Positions 44,516 through 53,935 of a stretch of DNA of 64,000 bases are shown here, one piece after another (the stretch's first letter is position 1; each line of letters starts with the position of its first letter). Both the position numbers and the translations under genes were made by a program. The stretch covers positions 124,001 through 188,000 of the forward strand of contig NZ_JAIWNA010000006.1 in the NCBI RefSeq assembly GCF_020216065.1, in the 5' to 3' direction. Origin of the DNA: Nocardia rosealba (GTDB taxonomy: Bacteria; Actinomycetota; Actinomycetes; Mycobacteriales; Mycobacteriaceae). The notes beneath the pieces are model-generated. The model worked only from the letters and a program-made list of their open reading frames with translations, ran no database searches and was not told the DNA's origin.

Positions 44516-45859
44516 TCAGTCGCGGCCGAGGAAACGGCCGAGCTGTGGGACGGCCTCGCCGGGATGCTTGGCCTGGAAACCCTCGCCGAGCGCCTGCATC
44601 TTCCAGTCACCACCGGAGCGGTACACCTTCGCCATCGCCATCGCGGTGAACGGCATGCCGCCGGCGAGGGTGTAGCGGGCGAGTTCGCCGTTGGTCGTGC
44701 CGTCGATCAGGCGGCAGAAGGCGTTCTGCACCTGCTCGAAGGTGTGCCCCTTGTAGGAGGTGACGATGAACAGCAGCGTGGAGATGTGGGCTGGGATGCG
44801 GGTGAGGTCGACGAGGATCATCTCGTCGTCGCCTTCGCCCTCACCGGTGAGGTTGTCACCCTGGTGGCGCACCGATCCGTCCTTGGACGAGAGCTGACCG
44901 TAGTAGGCCACGTCGACCAGGTTCTGGTCGGCGAACAGGCACACCGAGGCGTCGAGGTCGATGTCTACGGTGCGGTTGCCGAACATGCCTCGGGTGCGCA
45001 CCGGGTCCCAGCCGAGACCCATCTTCACGAAGGTGAGCGCGGCGCCTTCCTTGCGCAGGGTGACCCGCTGCCCCTTCTGCAGGCTGACCGGCCGGTCCTT
45101 GCTCAGGCTGACCTCCCCGGTCGGCTGCGGCGGCGCGGCCGGCGAGGCGGCGGGCGGGTATCCCCCACCGGGCGGCGGCGGGTAACCACCCTGCTGCGGC
45201 GGCGGATAGCCACCGCCCGCGGGGGGCTGCTGCGGCGGCGCGGGCGGCGGGTAACCCCCACCGGGCGGCGCGTAGGCGGGCGCGGGCTGCTGGTAGCTCG
45301 GCGCGGGCGGCGGCGGTGCGGCCTGCTGGGGTGCGGCGGCGGGCTGAGCGGGCGAATCATCCACCTGCACACCGTGATCGGTGACCAGCGCGGCGAACCC
45401 ACCGGCGTACCCCTGACCGACGGCGCGCACCTTCCAGCCACCTTGACGGCGGTACAGCTCCAACGCGATCACGATCGACTCGGCGTTGAGGCCCTCGATG
45501 AGATACGAGTACAGCTGATTGCCCGCGGCGTCGGAGACGATCGCGGTCGGCGGGGCGAAACGACCGAAATTGCTCGTCGCGTCGTCGAGGGTGATGACCG
45601 CGCGGATCTGGTCGATCTCGGCGGGCACGGCGGACAGCGACACCGCGAGCGAGGCGGGCTGCCCGGCCGGACCGGGTCGCAGGTCCACACCCGGACCGCT
45701 CGGCTGGTTGTAGAACACGAAATCGGCGTCGGTGCGGACCTTGCCCTGCTCGGTGACGAGCAGCGCGGACAGATCGGCCGGTGCCGTGAGCTGGAGTGAG
45801 ATCACCACGTCACTGACGGCCAATGGACCGTTCTGGCCTTTGGCGAGTGTTGCAGACAA
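44516..45859 (-). CDS. Double TerD-domain protein with Pro/Gly-rich linker
   Basis: 447 residues, starting with an unusual TTG at 45859 (GAAGGG six bases upstream; the opening MSATLAKGQNGPL fits TerD). TerD domain 1 spans about 1-165 (IVIALELYRRQGGWKVRAVGQGYAGG). A linker of PPPGGGYPPP-type repeats spans about 170-255. TerD domain 2 spans about 260-447 (VDIDLDASVCLFAD; QGDNLTGEGEGDDE; KVYRSGGDWKMQALGEGF). Domain 2 has the acidic clusters that bind calcium in TerD. TerD proteins are cytosolic or membrane-linked Ca2+ binders in metal and oxidative stress responses. It is divergent from the AIM24 genes. Confidence 0.88.
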   Translation of the reverse strand: MSATLAKGQNGPLAVSDVVISLQLTAPADLSALLVTEQGKVRTDADFVFYNQPSGPGVDLRPGPAGQPASLAVSLSAVPAEIDQIRAVITLDDATSNFGRFAPPTAIVSDAAGNQLYSYLIEGLNAESIVIALELYRRQGGWKVRAVGQGYAGGFAALVTDHGVQVDDSPAQPAAAPQQAAPPPPAPSYQQPAPAYAPPGGGYPPPAPPQQPPAGGGYPPPQQGGYPPPPGGGYPPAASPAAPPQPTGEVSLSKDRPVSLQKGQRVTLRKEGAALTFVKMGLGWDPVRTRGMFGNRTVDIDLDASVCLFADQNLVDVAYYGQLSSKDGSVRHQGDNLTGEGEGDDEMILVDLTRIPAHISTLLFIVTSYKGHTFEQVQNAFCRLIDGTTNGELARYTLAGGMPFTAMAMAKVYRSGGDWKMQALGEGFQAKHPGEAVPQLGRFLGRD

Positions 45860-45996
45860 GTTCGACCCTTCGCTTGTCGGTGCGGTCTTGTTGTCACTGT
45901 ACGAGAAACCGGGCCCGGGCGTTCAGCCTCCCGATCGGTTAGGGTGACGTCGCTGTCGGAACGGGGCGTCGCACCCGCCTTACAAAGGGGCCAGGA

Positions 45997-46620
45997 ATGG
46001 CGCAGTTGTTCGAACAATCGAAGAAAGTGATCGAGGCACATCTCGCGGGGACCAGTATCCGCGCGATCGCGGGCTCGATGGTTGCCTACGAGGGCAATGT
46101 GCAGTTCAAATCGGCGGGTTTCGGCGGCGGCGAGGGCGTGCTCAACGGTCTCAAGCGCCGCGCCACCGGCGAGAAGCTGTCGTTGATGGAGTGCACCGGC
46201 AACGGCCGGGTGTTCTTCGCGGTCAACGGCCAGAACGTCACCGTGGTGAACCTGAACAACGACACGTTGCAGGTCGAGTCGCAGCAGTTGCTGGCCTTCG
46301 CGGGCAATCTGCGCACCGACGTGCGGTTCGCCGGCGTCGGCGGGATGTCTTCGGGCAGTGGCCTTTTCACCACAACGGTGAGCGGTCAGGGCCAGGTGGC
46401 GCTGCTGTCGGCCGGTGGGCCGCTGATCCACCTCGAGGTGTCGCCGCAGTACCCGCTGATCGTCGACCCCGATGCGTTCGTCGCGGCGCGCGGCAATCTC
46501 AACCAGTCGTTCGTCACCGACGTCTCCTGGCGCACGATGGTCGGCCAGGACGCGGGCGAGGCGTTCTCGCTGCGGTGGGACGGCCAGGGCGTTGTGCTGA
46601 TCCAGCCCGCGGAACGGTAA
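45997..46620 (+). CDS. AIM24-family protein 1
   Basis: 207 residues of the AIM24 (DUF124) family, a trimeric beta-barrel fold of unknown biochemistry. Motifs: AGSMVAYEGNVQFKSAGF at the N-terminus, GNGRVFFAVNGQNVTVVNL in the middle, and QGQVALLSAGG, LIVDPDAFVAARGNL and QGVVLIQPAER toward the end. It starts a three-gene series of related proteins that is divergent from the double-TerD gene, 137 bp away. AIM24 proteins occur often in Ter neighbourhoods, so a shared stress role is inferred. Confidence 0.85.
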   Translation: MAQLFEQSKKVIEAHLAGTSIRAIAGSMVAYEGNVQFKSAGFGGGEGVLNGLKRRATGEKLSLMECTGNGRVFFAVNGQNVTVVNLNNDTLQVESQQLLAFAGNLRTDVRFAGVGGMSSGSGLFTTTVSGQGQVALLSAGGPLIHLEVSPQYPLIVDPDAFVAARGNLNQSFVTDVSWRTMVGQDAGEAFSLRWDGQGVVLIQPAER

Positions 46621-46631
46621 GGGAAGCGACG

Positions 46632-47330
46632 ATGTTCGAGAAGGTCAACAGCAAGGTCGTCAAGGTCGACGTCGCCCAGGCGGGCGGGGTGGTCGGGCGC
46701 ACCGGCGCGATGCTGTTCTACACCGGTCAGGTGCAGTTCTCCCCGCACCAGATTCCCGGCGCGGGTGGCGGCATGGGCGGCGGTGGTGGGCTGATGCGCA
46801 TGGCGGGGGCCATGATCGCGGGCGAACACGAACGAACGATGCTGGCTCGTGGAAACGGTTCCGTCCATTACGGATTCGCCGGGCTCGAGGTGCACGTGGT
46901 GCAGATGCAGCCCGGTGCGGTGTTGCGGGTGGAGGCCTCGCGGCTGCTGGCGAACACCGCCGGGTTGCAGGCCTCGGTGGTGTCGGTGGCCAGTTCCGGT
47001 GGTGGTGGCGGTGGCGGCCTGATGGGTGCGCTGCGCGGGGCCGCCGCGGGTGTGGCGACCGGGCAGGGCATGTTCACCACGCAACTGAGCGGTCAAGGTT
47101 CGGCCGCGCTGCTGGCGCACGGCGGCTTCCTGGAATTGCAAGTGGGCGGGCCGAATCCGGTGGTCGTCGACCCGCAGGCATTCGTCGCTGCGTACGGCAA
47201 CGTGCAGACCGAATTGAAGGCGGCGATGAGCTGGCGCGACGCGGTGGGTCGCGGATCGGGCGAGGCGATGCAATTGCATTGCCACGGTCAGGGTGTCGTG
47301 TATGTGCAGGCCTCCGAAGAGAAGTTGTGA
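46632..47330 (+). CDS. AIM24-family protein 2
   Basis: 232 residues, eleven bases after AIM24 protein 1 and paralogous to it: GRTGAMLFYTGQVQFSPHQI, ARGNGSVHYGFAGLEVHVVQM, GQGMFTTQLSGQGSAALLAHGG, VVVDPQAFVAAYGNVQ and QGVVYVQASEEKL. Two Gly-rich insertions (about residues 40-55 and 122-135) set it apart from the first copy and may be flexible loops. The function is unknown. Spacing implies one transcript with its neighbours. Confidence 0.84.
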   Translation: MFEKVNSKVVKVDVAQAGGVVGRTGAMLFYTGQVQFSPHQIPGAGGGMGGGGGLMRMAGAMIAGEHERTMLARGNGSVHYGFAGLEVHVVQMQPGAVLRVEASRLLANTAGLQASVVSVASSGGGGGGGLMGALRGAAAGVATGQGMFTTQLSGQGSAALLAHGGFLELQVGGPNPVVVDPQAFVAAYGNVQTELKAAMSWRDAVGRGSGEAMQLHCHGQGVVYVQASEEKL

Positions 47331-47333
47331 GTC

Positions 47334-48095
47334 ATGAGCGAAATCCTCTCCCCCGCGAATCTCGGTGCCAGCGACAATATTCCGAACAACAGCTACGCCT
47401 ATTGCATCGATCTGACCGGGCCGTGGTTCATGCGCAAGGGCGCCATGATCGCCTACTACGGCCAGATCAATTTCCAGCTGCTCACGCACGGTCTGCAGGG
47501 CCACCTCACCCAAATGGTGAGCAGCCAGTTCTCGGCGCCGCTGTTCGCCGGTGAGTACGTGGTGGCCGAGGGCCACGGCAAGCTCATCATCGGCGACCGG
47601 GGTTACGACATCAATTCCTACGATCTCGAGGACGGCAACCTCACGATCCGCGGCGCCAACCTGCTCGCGTTCGAACCTGGCCTGGCGCTGAAACAGTCGA
47701 TCGTGCCCGGCTTCCTCACCCTCATCGGCACCGGCAAGTTCCTCGCCTCGTCCAACGGACCGGTGATGTTCGCCGAACCCCCGCTGCGGGTGGACCCCGA
47801 GGCGCTGGTCGGCTGGGCCGACTGCCCGTCCCCGAGTCACCACTACGACCAGGGCTGGATCACCGGTTTCCTGTCGGCGGGCGCGGCCGCGATGGGCGCC
47901 ACCTCCGGCGAGGAACGCCAGTTCGACTTCACCGGCGCGGGCACCGTCCTCATCCAGTCCTCGGAGAAGGTGATGAGCGACAACGCCCTGGTCCGCACCA
48001 TCGAGGGCCAGTTGCAGAGCGGCGTGAGCGTGGGCGGCCTGCAACGCATCCAGGCCGTCGTCACCCAGAAACTCGCCGGTCAGCAGCAGTACTAG
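47334..48095 (+). CDS. AIM24-family protein 3
   Basis: 253 residues, three bases after the stop of AIM24 protein 2. It is more divergent: YAYCIDLTGPWFMRKGAMIAYYGQINFQLL, VAEGHGKLIIGDRGYDINSYDLEDGNLTIRGANLLAFEPGL, RVDPEALVGWADCP and AGTVLIQSSEKVM. An extra C-terminal helical tail (LQRIQAVVTQKLAGQQQY) ends in Gln. Three successive AIM24 copies could form a hetero-oligomer, since the family is trimeric. It converges on the HAD gene, overlapping its 3' end by four bases. Confidence 0.85.
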   Translation: MSEILSPANLGASDNIPNNSYAYCIDLTGPWFMRKGAMIAYYGQINFQLLTHGLQGHLTQMVSSQFSAPLFAGEYVVAEGHGKLIIGDRGYDINSYDLEDGNLTIRGANLLAFEPGLALKQSIVPGFLTLIGTGKFLASSNGPVMFAEPPLRVDPEALVGWADCPSPSHHYDQGWITGFLSAGAAAMGATSGEERQFDFTGAGTVLIQSSEKVMSDNALVRTIEGQLQSGVSVGGLQRIQAVVTQKLAGQQQY

Positions 48096-48919
48096 ACCGG
48101 ATCCGCGACGGGCAGGGCGGCGTGGAACCAGTCGAGGATTTCCACGCCCGCCAGGATGCCAGCGGTGGTGGTGACGGTGAGGTTGGGGGCGGTGTAGGCG
48201 AGTTCTTCGAGTTCGCCGTGGCGGGGGCGGATGGCGGCGTCGGCGGATTCGAGCATTTTCGCGTCGAGGGCGCCGTCGCCTGCGGCGAACAGTCGCGCGC
48301 CGTCGGGTAATTCGCCGGATTCGGTGAGGCGGCGACGGACTTCGGCGACGGCGAGGCTCTTGCAGACCGCGTCGGGCATGGTGTAGATCTTGCGGCCCTG
48401 CTGGGAGGCCGACCAGCCGTTGGCGCGACACCAGGTGTCCCATTCGGCGAGGAAGCCCGCCGGGACCGCCTCGGGGCGGACGACCAGGTAGCAGAACAAT
48501 TCGTCGGCCTCGCGATACTTGGTGACCCAGGAATCGCTGATCCGCGAACGTAACTCGGCGCCGACGGCAGCCAAGGTCGCGCCGGTGGCGTTGACCTGAT
48601 CGTCGATGGACAACCGCCACGCCGGGTCGGGAATGCCGTCGACGAGGATATTGCCGCCGTTGCTCGTGATGGCGAAACGCCACGGCGCACCGGGCAATTC
48701 GATGCGCTGGAACTGTTCGATGGTGCGGGTGGTCGTCGGGATCACCGGCGCGTTCGCGGCCAGCTCGCGCAAACGGGCGATCGCGGTGGTGGTCATATAG
48801 GACAGGGGTTCGCCCTCGTAGTACTCGACGCATTCCTTCTCGACACTGTCCGCGCCGTGGCAGGCGTTGCGCGAGAAGATCATCGTGCGATCCAGGTCGG
48901 TGGCGAACAGGGCGGTCAC
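48092..48919 (-). CDS. HAD-superfamily phosphatase of the Ter island
   Basis: 275 residues from GTG 48919, which overlaps the stop of the PRTase/StiP gene by four bases (GTGA). HAD motif I is FATDLDRTMIF (nucleophile Asp8, acid Asp10). Motif II is in PTTTRTIEQF, and the Mg-binding motif IV is LFAAGDGALDAKML. A cap insertion lies in between, as in sucrose-phosphate-phosphatase-like HADs. HAD enzymes of this type are part of the biosynthetic module of Ter systems, where they are thought to dephosphorylate a nucleotide-like intermediate. The substrate is unproven. Confidence 0.88.
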   Translation of the reverse strand: MTALFATDLDRTMIFSRNACHGADSVEKECVEYYEGEPLSYMTTTAIARLRELAANAPVIPTTTRTIEQFQRIELPGAPWRFAITSNGGNILVDGIPDPAWRLSIDDQVNATGATLAAVGAELRSRISDSWVTKYREADELFCYLVVRPEAVPAGFLAEWDTWCRANGWSASQQGRKIYTMPDAVCKSLAVAEVRRRLTESGELPDGARLFAAGDGALDAKMLESADAAIRPRHGELEELAYTAPNLTVTTTAGILAGVEILDWFHAALPVADPV

Positions 48920-51465
48920 TGCGATAGCTCCTTGATCAGGCCCATGCAGGAGTAGGCCAGATCCGGCACCACCTCCACCGGGACATTGCGTGCGGCGGCG
49001 AGCAGGCGGATGTGGGCGTGCTCGGGTGCGTCGGCTTCCCGTACCAGCACCCGCCACGGTACGCGGCGCAGCAGCACCCGGGTGGTCTCGCCGACGCCGG
49101 GCTTCACGTAATTCACTGTGCTGATGCCGTATTCGGCACGCACCTTCTCCACCGACGCCCAGCCCGACCAGTCGGGTGTTCGATCGGAATCCCGCATCGC
49201 GGCGACGGCGGCGGGCACCTTGTCGCGAATGGATTCGAAGGCGGCGGTGACGGTGTCGATCAGTTTGTTCGACACGTCGTCGGCGGCCAGTTCGCGATAG
49301 AACTTGGCGCCGTGGAAGTCACGCGGGCCGATCAGCTTCTCGTTCAGGACCGTGCGTGAAACGAGGCCGGAGACAGTCGAATTCAGGCAGGCCGAGGCGA
49401 TGAGGAAATCGTCACGGGTACCGAAGGTTCGCACGCAGTTGGCCGGGTCGGCCAGCACGACGAGTTCGTCGTCGAACCTGGCGCCGCCCGCCGCGTGATA
49501 GGCGTCGAGGGCGGCTGTGAGTTCGTGGGTGATGGCACCCTTGCCGGTCCAGCCGTCGACGAACACGATCGTGGACGGATCATGGTGGTGAGCAAGGTAA
49601 TCCAGGGCGACCGAGTCGATGCCGCGGTCGCGGACGATGGACACCGCGTAATGCGGTGCGTCGAGGGCCGGACGCCCGATCCCGCTCACGAGCCAGCGCC
49701 GCATCAGCACACCGATCGGTGTCCCCGCGCGCGCCAGCGACACCAGCACGATGTTCTCGCCACGTTCGGCGACGACAAGTTCGGCCACCGTCGCCACGGC
49801 AAGGGCGAGCCGCTCGGCGCTGTCGGCGAGCACCCGATCGAAGAGTTCGCGGTAGGCGGCGTCGGGCTGATACTCCACCGGCAGTGACTCGGCGTAATGA
49901 GCCTTGCCCGCCTGGATGCGCCGTTCCCGTTCGGCCACATCGGCTTCCAGGTCGACATCGGAGAGATCCTTGAGCAGCCACGACACGTCTTCGCGCGCGT
50001 AGGAGCCGAAATCCGGGCCGTGCAGTGGCGCCGGGAACGCCCGCGCCTCCACGGGCTCGTGATCTGGGGCCACCAGCTCGTCCCGGCCGGCGGCACTGCC
50101 CGGTGCGCCGTTCGTGGCCCGGATCAGCCCATCCCCTGCTTGCGTACCCTCGTCCGATACCTGCGCAGTGCGCGAGGAGTTCAGCACGCGAGGGTCGGCC
50201 CCCGGGACAACGGCGACCAGCACATCCGCGCCGGATGTCGTGAGTACATCTACCAATCCACCCGGTGCGACGAGTTCCGCGGTGTCGGCGGGTGGGTCGA
50301 TGACGACCAGCAGAACTGGGTTCTCACCGTCCCACTGCGCGTTGTAGAGGTAGCGCTGTGCGGTCGGGTCGGGTTCGGGGGCGGTGAAGCGAAAACCTCT
50401 GCGCAGGGGGTATCCGGGTTCGTCGAGGACGTAAGCCGGTGAGCGAGTGGTGGTTTGGAAGCGAGCGGGGATGCCCGCGTCGGCCAGTCCGGCAGCCAGG
50501 CGGACCGGCATGTACATGAGTTCCTCGTGGCCGAGCACGATCACCGGCCGTCCGGCGAACTCGGCGTCCAGCCGTGCGCGTACCTCGTCGACGACATCGT
50601 CGAGCGCGGCACCGAAAGCCGGGGCGTCGACGCGCAGGACACCATGGCGTCCGCCCTCGGGAACATCGTTCGGCCAGGTGAGTTCGAGTCGGCTGTACGA
50701 ACCGGGCTCAGCCGCTTCAGGATTGAGTCGCGGCTCGGGCAGCGCCGCGACCGCGTCGACCAGACCGTTGGGCAGATCGACCAGACCTGTTGCCAGACAG
50801 ACGGTATCGATACGCGCACCGAGCTCGGCGGCGAACTTCTCGAACTTTTCCCGGTCGGCGGCGGTCCGCAAGTCGACCAGCGAGGCCAGCACGTAGTGCG
50901 AACGCGGTGCGAACTCGTGCAGGGCCCGCACGGCATCGATAGCCGTATCGCCGGTGGAGATTTCGTCGTCCACGAGGACCAGCGGCAGATCATTGGCGAA
51001 GATGTCGGCCGGTGCCGGTTGCAGCAGGTGCGAGGTGGCATGGGAATGCCCCTCTTCGAAACCGGTGAGCGTGGTGGCACGCGATTCGTGTCGACGGGTG
51101 GAATGCAGGTAGCACCCCGCGTCGAGGTGCGCGGCCACGCAGTGCCCGAGACCTGTTGCCGTTTCCGCGAATCCGAGGACCACAGCCTCCCGCCCGCCGA
51201 GCTTGTCGGCGACCAGGTCGGCCAGACGGTCGCCCGCCCCGATCACCACGTGCGGGTCGGTCGGCAGGTGTTTGCCGAGCACGGTCGAGACCAGCAGATG
51301 CGCGCGACGCGGATTCCGGCGCAGCCCCGGACGCACCAATTCACCGATCGCCAGGTCGCGGGGCAGCGCACCCGATACGTCGGCGGAGAAAGCCTCCCCG
51401 TGGTGCAGGCGGATCCCGAGATGCCGGGTAGCCCAAGGTATTTCGATCGTGCTCACCGCGGTCAT
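48916..51465 (-). CDS. Fused phosphoribosyltransferase-TRSP and StiP/PRTase-PELOTA protein
   Basis: 849 residues from ATG 51465, overlapping the upstream lyase stop by four bases. The N-terminal half is an orotate-PRTase-like domain with PRPP loop LVLVDDEISTGDTAIDAV near 165-180. A TRSP domain follows, named for its motif, seen here as FQTTTRSPAYVL near 338. A low-complexity linker covers about 425-480. The C-terminal half is the StiP (PRTase_1) domain, with GPDFGSYAREDVSWLLKDL near 482 and TIVFVDGWTGKGAIT near 630. A PELOTA-type RNA-binding domain ends the chain (about 785-849). These halves are usually two separate genes in Ter operons; here they are one open frame. Confidence 0.85.
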   Translation of the reverse strand: MTAVSTIEIPWATRHLGIRLHHGEAFSADVSGALPRDLAIGELVRPGLRRNPRRAHLLVSTVLGKHLPTDPHVVIGAGDRLADLVADKLGGREAVVLGFAETATGLGHCVAAHLDAGCYLHSTRRHESRATTLTGFEEGHSHATSHLLQPAPADIFANDLPLVLVDDEISTGDTAIDAVRALHEFAPRSHYVLASLVDLRTAADREKFEKFAAELGARIDTVCLATGLVDLPNGLVDAVAALPEPRLNPEAAEPGSYSRLELTWPNDVPEGGRHGVLRVDAPAFGAALDDVVDEVRARLDAEFAGRPVIVLGHEELMYMPVRLAAGLADAGIPARFQTTTRSPAYVLDEPGYPLRRGFRFTAPEPDPTAQRYLYNAQWDGENPVLLVVIDPPADTAELVAPGGLVDVLTTSGADVLVAVVPGADPRVLNSSRTAQVSDEGTQAGDGLIRATNGAPGSAAGRDELVAPDHEPVEARAFPAPLHGPDFGSYAREDVSWLLKDLSDVDLEADVAERERRIQAGKAHYAESLPVEYQPDAAYRELFDRVLADSAERLALAVATVAELVVAERGENIVLVSLARAGTPIGVLMRRWLVSGIGRPALDAPHYAVSIVRDRGIDSVALDYLAHHHDPSTIVFVDGWTGKGAITHELTAALDAYHAAGGARFDDELVVLADPANCVRTFGTRDDFLIASACLNSTVSGLVSRTVLNEKLIGPRDFHGAKFYRELAADDVSNKLIDTVTAAFESIRDKVPAAVAAMRDSDRTPDWSGWASVEKVRAEYGISTVNYVKPGVGETTRVLLRRVPWRVLVREADAPEHAHIRLLAAARNVPVEVVPDLAYSCMGLIKELSQ

Positions 51466-52673
51466 TCGGCAACCATCGCTGTCAGCAGATCCACGAAGGA
51501 CACTCCCTTGTTCGCCACCCCGAACGCACGAGCCCGGACCAGCGTCTGGCGGGCCCAACTGCGATGGGGACGCATCTCGTTCATCTTGTTGCGGTACTCG
51601 GAGGCCGCCACCCCGCCGACATCGGCCTCCATGATGTGCAGCGCGTCGGCGTATTCCTCGTGCGTCACCACCGACAGCGCGTGCACGGCGGCCACGTGCG
51701 ACGGGTGGATCACCGTTTTGCCCTGGATGCCGTTGGCGCGGTCGAGGGTGATCTCGCGCAGCAACCCGTCGAGGTCGCGGCTCACCAGGTACTGACGGAA
51801 CGGCACCGCGTCGGATTCCTCGAACGGGGCGGTGCGCAGCAGCGGGCGGAACATGCGTTCGTGGTCGGCGAAGTACTCCCACACCGGGCCGGTGATGATG
51901 AACCCGGTGCCGTCGGCGCGGCCGAGGTAGTTGACGATGTCGGCGATCACGTCGGCGATCACCCGCACGTCGTAGATGGTGAGATCGCGGTCGCGGCGGA
52001 TACCGAAGGTCGAGCACATGTCGGTGGCGCCGATGCGCACCGCGAGCAACCGGTCCCGATGCTCGGCGAGCAGCTCGGCGATGCGCGAGAGCTGTTCGTC
52101 GCGGGTCTGGCGATGCACGAGGTTCGCCGATTCCAGCACCGGCATGCCGTAGACGGGGCGGCCGAGGCGGTCACCGGCCGCGTCGAGCGCGGCCAGGTAG
52201 GCGGGCCCGGTGACGGCGTCGAACTTGGGGAAGACGAAACCGGTGAGCATGTCGGCGCCCGGGCCGAGCCGGTCGGCCAATTCGGTGACAGTCTGCACGT
52301 CCCGCACCCGGACGAACAGCATCGGCACCGGGTCGGCGACACCGGCGAGCAGGTCGAGGGTGGCGACCGCGTGTTCCTTCGCGGCGTCGACCTGATGGTC
52401 GGCCACGGCGTCCTCGAGGTCGATCACCATCGAGCACACCCCGCGCGCGGCGCGACGCAGGATGGTCGCGGCCAGATCGGGACGGGTCGCGGGCACGTAC
52501 AGGGTGGCGCCGAGCGCGGTGGCGAGCAGTTCGCGGTCGGCGGTTCCCGGAATCGGTTCCGGTTCCACCAGGAACAACTCACGGCTGCGCGGGCCCTGCA
52601 AATTGTGGAAGTGGCGCAGCGGCACCTGCTTTCGCAGGTTCACCTCCGGTGCGATGGCGTAGCCTGCGGTCAT
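51462..52673 (-). CDS. HpcH/HpaI aldolase / citrate lyase beta-like protein of the Ter island
   Basis: 403 residues from ATG 52673, with GAGGTGGGGGGA before it. The CitE-like TIM barrel is seen in ATLYVPATRPDLAATILRRAARGVCSMVIDLEDAVAD (metal-binding EDAV), MLTGFVFPKFDAVTGPAYL, YGMPVLESANLVHR and GKTVIHPSHVAAVHAL. Such enzymes cleave or form C-C bonds in acyl-CoA-like or oxo-acid substrates. In Ter systems they belong to the proposed metabolite-synthesis module with PRTase, StiP and HAD proteins. It is the first of three overlapping minus-strand genes in that order. Confidence 0.88.
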   Translation of the reverse strand: MTAGYAIAPEVNLRKQVPLRHFHNLQGPRSRELFLVEPEPIPGTADRELLATALGATLYVPATRPDLAATILRRAARGVCSMVIDLEDAVADHQVDAAKEHAVATLDLLAGVADPVPMLFVRVRDVQTVTELADRLGPGADMLTGFVFPKFDAVTGPAYLAALDAAGDRLGRPVYGMPVLESANLVHRQTRDEQLSRIAELLAEHRDRLLAVRIGATDMCSTFGIRRDRDLTIYDVRVIADVIADIVNYLGRADGTGFIITGPVWEYFADHERMFRPLLRTAPFEESDAVPFRQYLVSRDLDGLLREITLDRANGIQGKTVIHPSHVAAVHALSVVTHEEYADALHIMEADVGGVAASEYRNKMNEMRPHRSWARQTLVRARAFGVANKGVSFVDLLTAMVAE

Positions 52674-52717
52674 TCCCCCCACCTCATTCGTCGACCCGTG
52701 TCATGTCGTGTGCGGTC

Positions 52718-53935
52718 CTAAGTGCTGTCGGTTCCTACGGTTTTTCGCATGCGATCGACCACTCCGGCGATGAACTCCGCGACGGTTCGCAGTTCAGAAA
52801 CATACGCCCAATAGTCTGGATGACGACCCGTCAGTCCGGCCGTCATGCGATCGAGGCGTTCGGCTTGCGCGTCGAGCACCGAACCCCACTCGCCGACCAG
52901 CCCTCGATCGACGGCGAGCATCTGCGCGTCCCGCAGCCGGAATCGTACGGTGCGCAGCTGCGCTTCGGGGTCCGCACGCACCTGGCGCAACAGTTCGAGC
53001 CGCCGGGTGACGGCGTCGACGAGCTGTTCGGACTCGGCGAGGTGTTCGCGCGCGGTCGCTGTCAGGTCAAGGGCGGTCTCCGGGTCGCGGTCGGCAGCCG
53101 CGACACGCGCGCGTACCAGCGCCGCGTCCGCGGCCTCGATACCGCGCCGGCTTTCGCGTTCATTGTTGGTCAGATCCGCCGAACTCGCAGCGTTGAATTC
53201 GCGCAGCAACGCCGAGTACGCGGGGCCGAGCGCGTCGGCGCGGTTGCGCACGGCCGCCAGCCGGGTGGTCACCGAGGCGATCGCGTTGGTCGCGGCATTG
53301 GCCCGAGATGGTGCCTGCGCCAACGCTTCCCGCAATTCCACGCACGCCTGGCGCACCTCCGTCGCGACCTCCCGCGCGGCCGCCACAGCAGTACCCGGAT
53401 CGACACCCGCCGCTGTGACCAGTGCCTCACTCAATTTCCGCACGCCGACGGTCACCGAGGGGTAGGAGGCGTACTCCGACGACTCGGCCGCGGCGAGCTC
53501 CTGCTCGGCCTCGCCCCGCACCTGCGCCAGCAACTGCGGCACCGAGGCCCGCACGCTCACCGCGTGCTCGAGTCCGGCCCGGTGCGCGTGATAGAACTCG
53601 TCGACCCCGCGCGCGGCGTCGGCGAGTTCGCGGACCAGCGCGTCGGCCCTGGCCGGGCCGTCGGCGATGGCGGTCCCCGCGGCCTCGGCGCTGTCGAGTT
53701 CGTCGGTGAAACTCAGATAGGCGCCCGACGCGGCATAGCACCGCGCACGCACCGGTTCCCATACCGCGCCGATGTGACGCTCGGGGAACACCTGCTCGCT
53801 CGCCGCCACACCCGCCTCCGCTGCCGTCTGCCTGCGATCCATATCGAGGAAGGCGGCGGCCGTCGCGGCCCGCGCCCCACTGATCCAGGCATTGTCCGGC
53901 CCCGACCTGAACCATCCGCGTCTGCGAGGTGTCAC
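52718..53935 (-). CDS. Ala/Arg-rich coiled-coil protein of the Ter island
   Basis: 405 residues from GTG 53935 (AGGGG nine bases upstream), not recognised. Almost the whole chain is helical with heptad-like patterns: AAREVATEVRQACVELREALAQ, RNRADALGPAYSALLREFNAA and AREHLAESEQLVDAVTRRLELL. It has no membrane helix. It ends 44 bases before the HpcH-like gene on the same strand and is divergent from terD. Helical proteins of this sort act as scaffolds or toxin-like-resistance factors in Ter and Tel loci, but no specific family is claimed. Confidence 0.72.
   Translation of the reverse strand: MTPRRRGWFRSGPDNAWISGARAATAAAFLDMDRRQTAAEAGVAASEQVFPERHIGAVWEPVRARCYAASGAYLSFTDELDSAEAAGTAIADGPARADALVRELADAARGVDEFYHAHRAGLEHAVSVRASVPQLLAQVRGEAEQELAAAESSEYASYPSVTVGVRKLSEALVTAAGVDPGTAVAAAREVATEVRQACVELREALAQAPSRANAATNAIASVTTRLAAVRNRADALGPAYSALLREFNAASSADLTNNERESRRGIEAADAALVRARVAAADRDPETALDLTATAREHLAESEQLVDAVTRRLELLRQVRADPEAQLRTVRFRLRDAQMLAVDRGLVGEWGSVLDAQAERLDRMTAGLTGRHPDYWAYVSELRTVAEFIAGVVDRMRKTVGTDST

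Noticed and set aside
45130..45345. Repeated GGCGGCGGGTA-like motifs
   Set aside because: In-frame codons for the PPPGGGY linker of the double-TerD protein, not an intergenic repeat.
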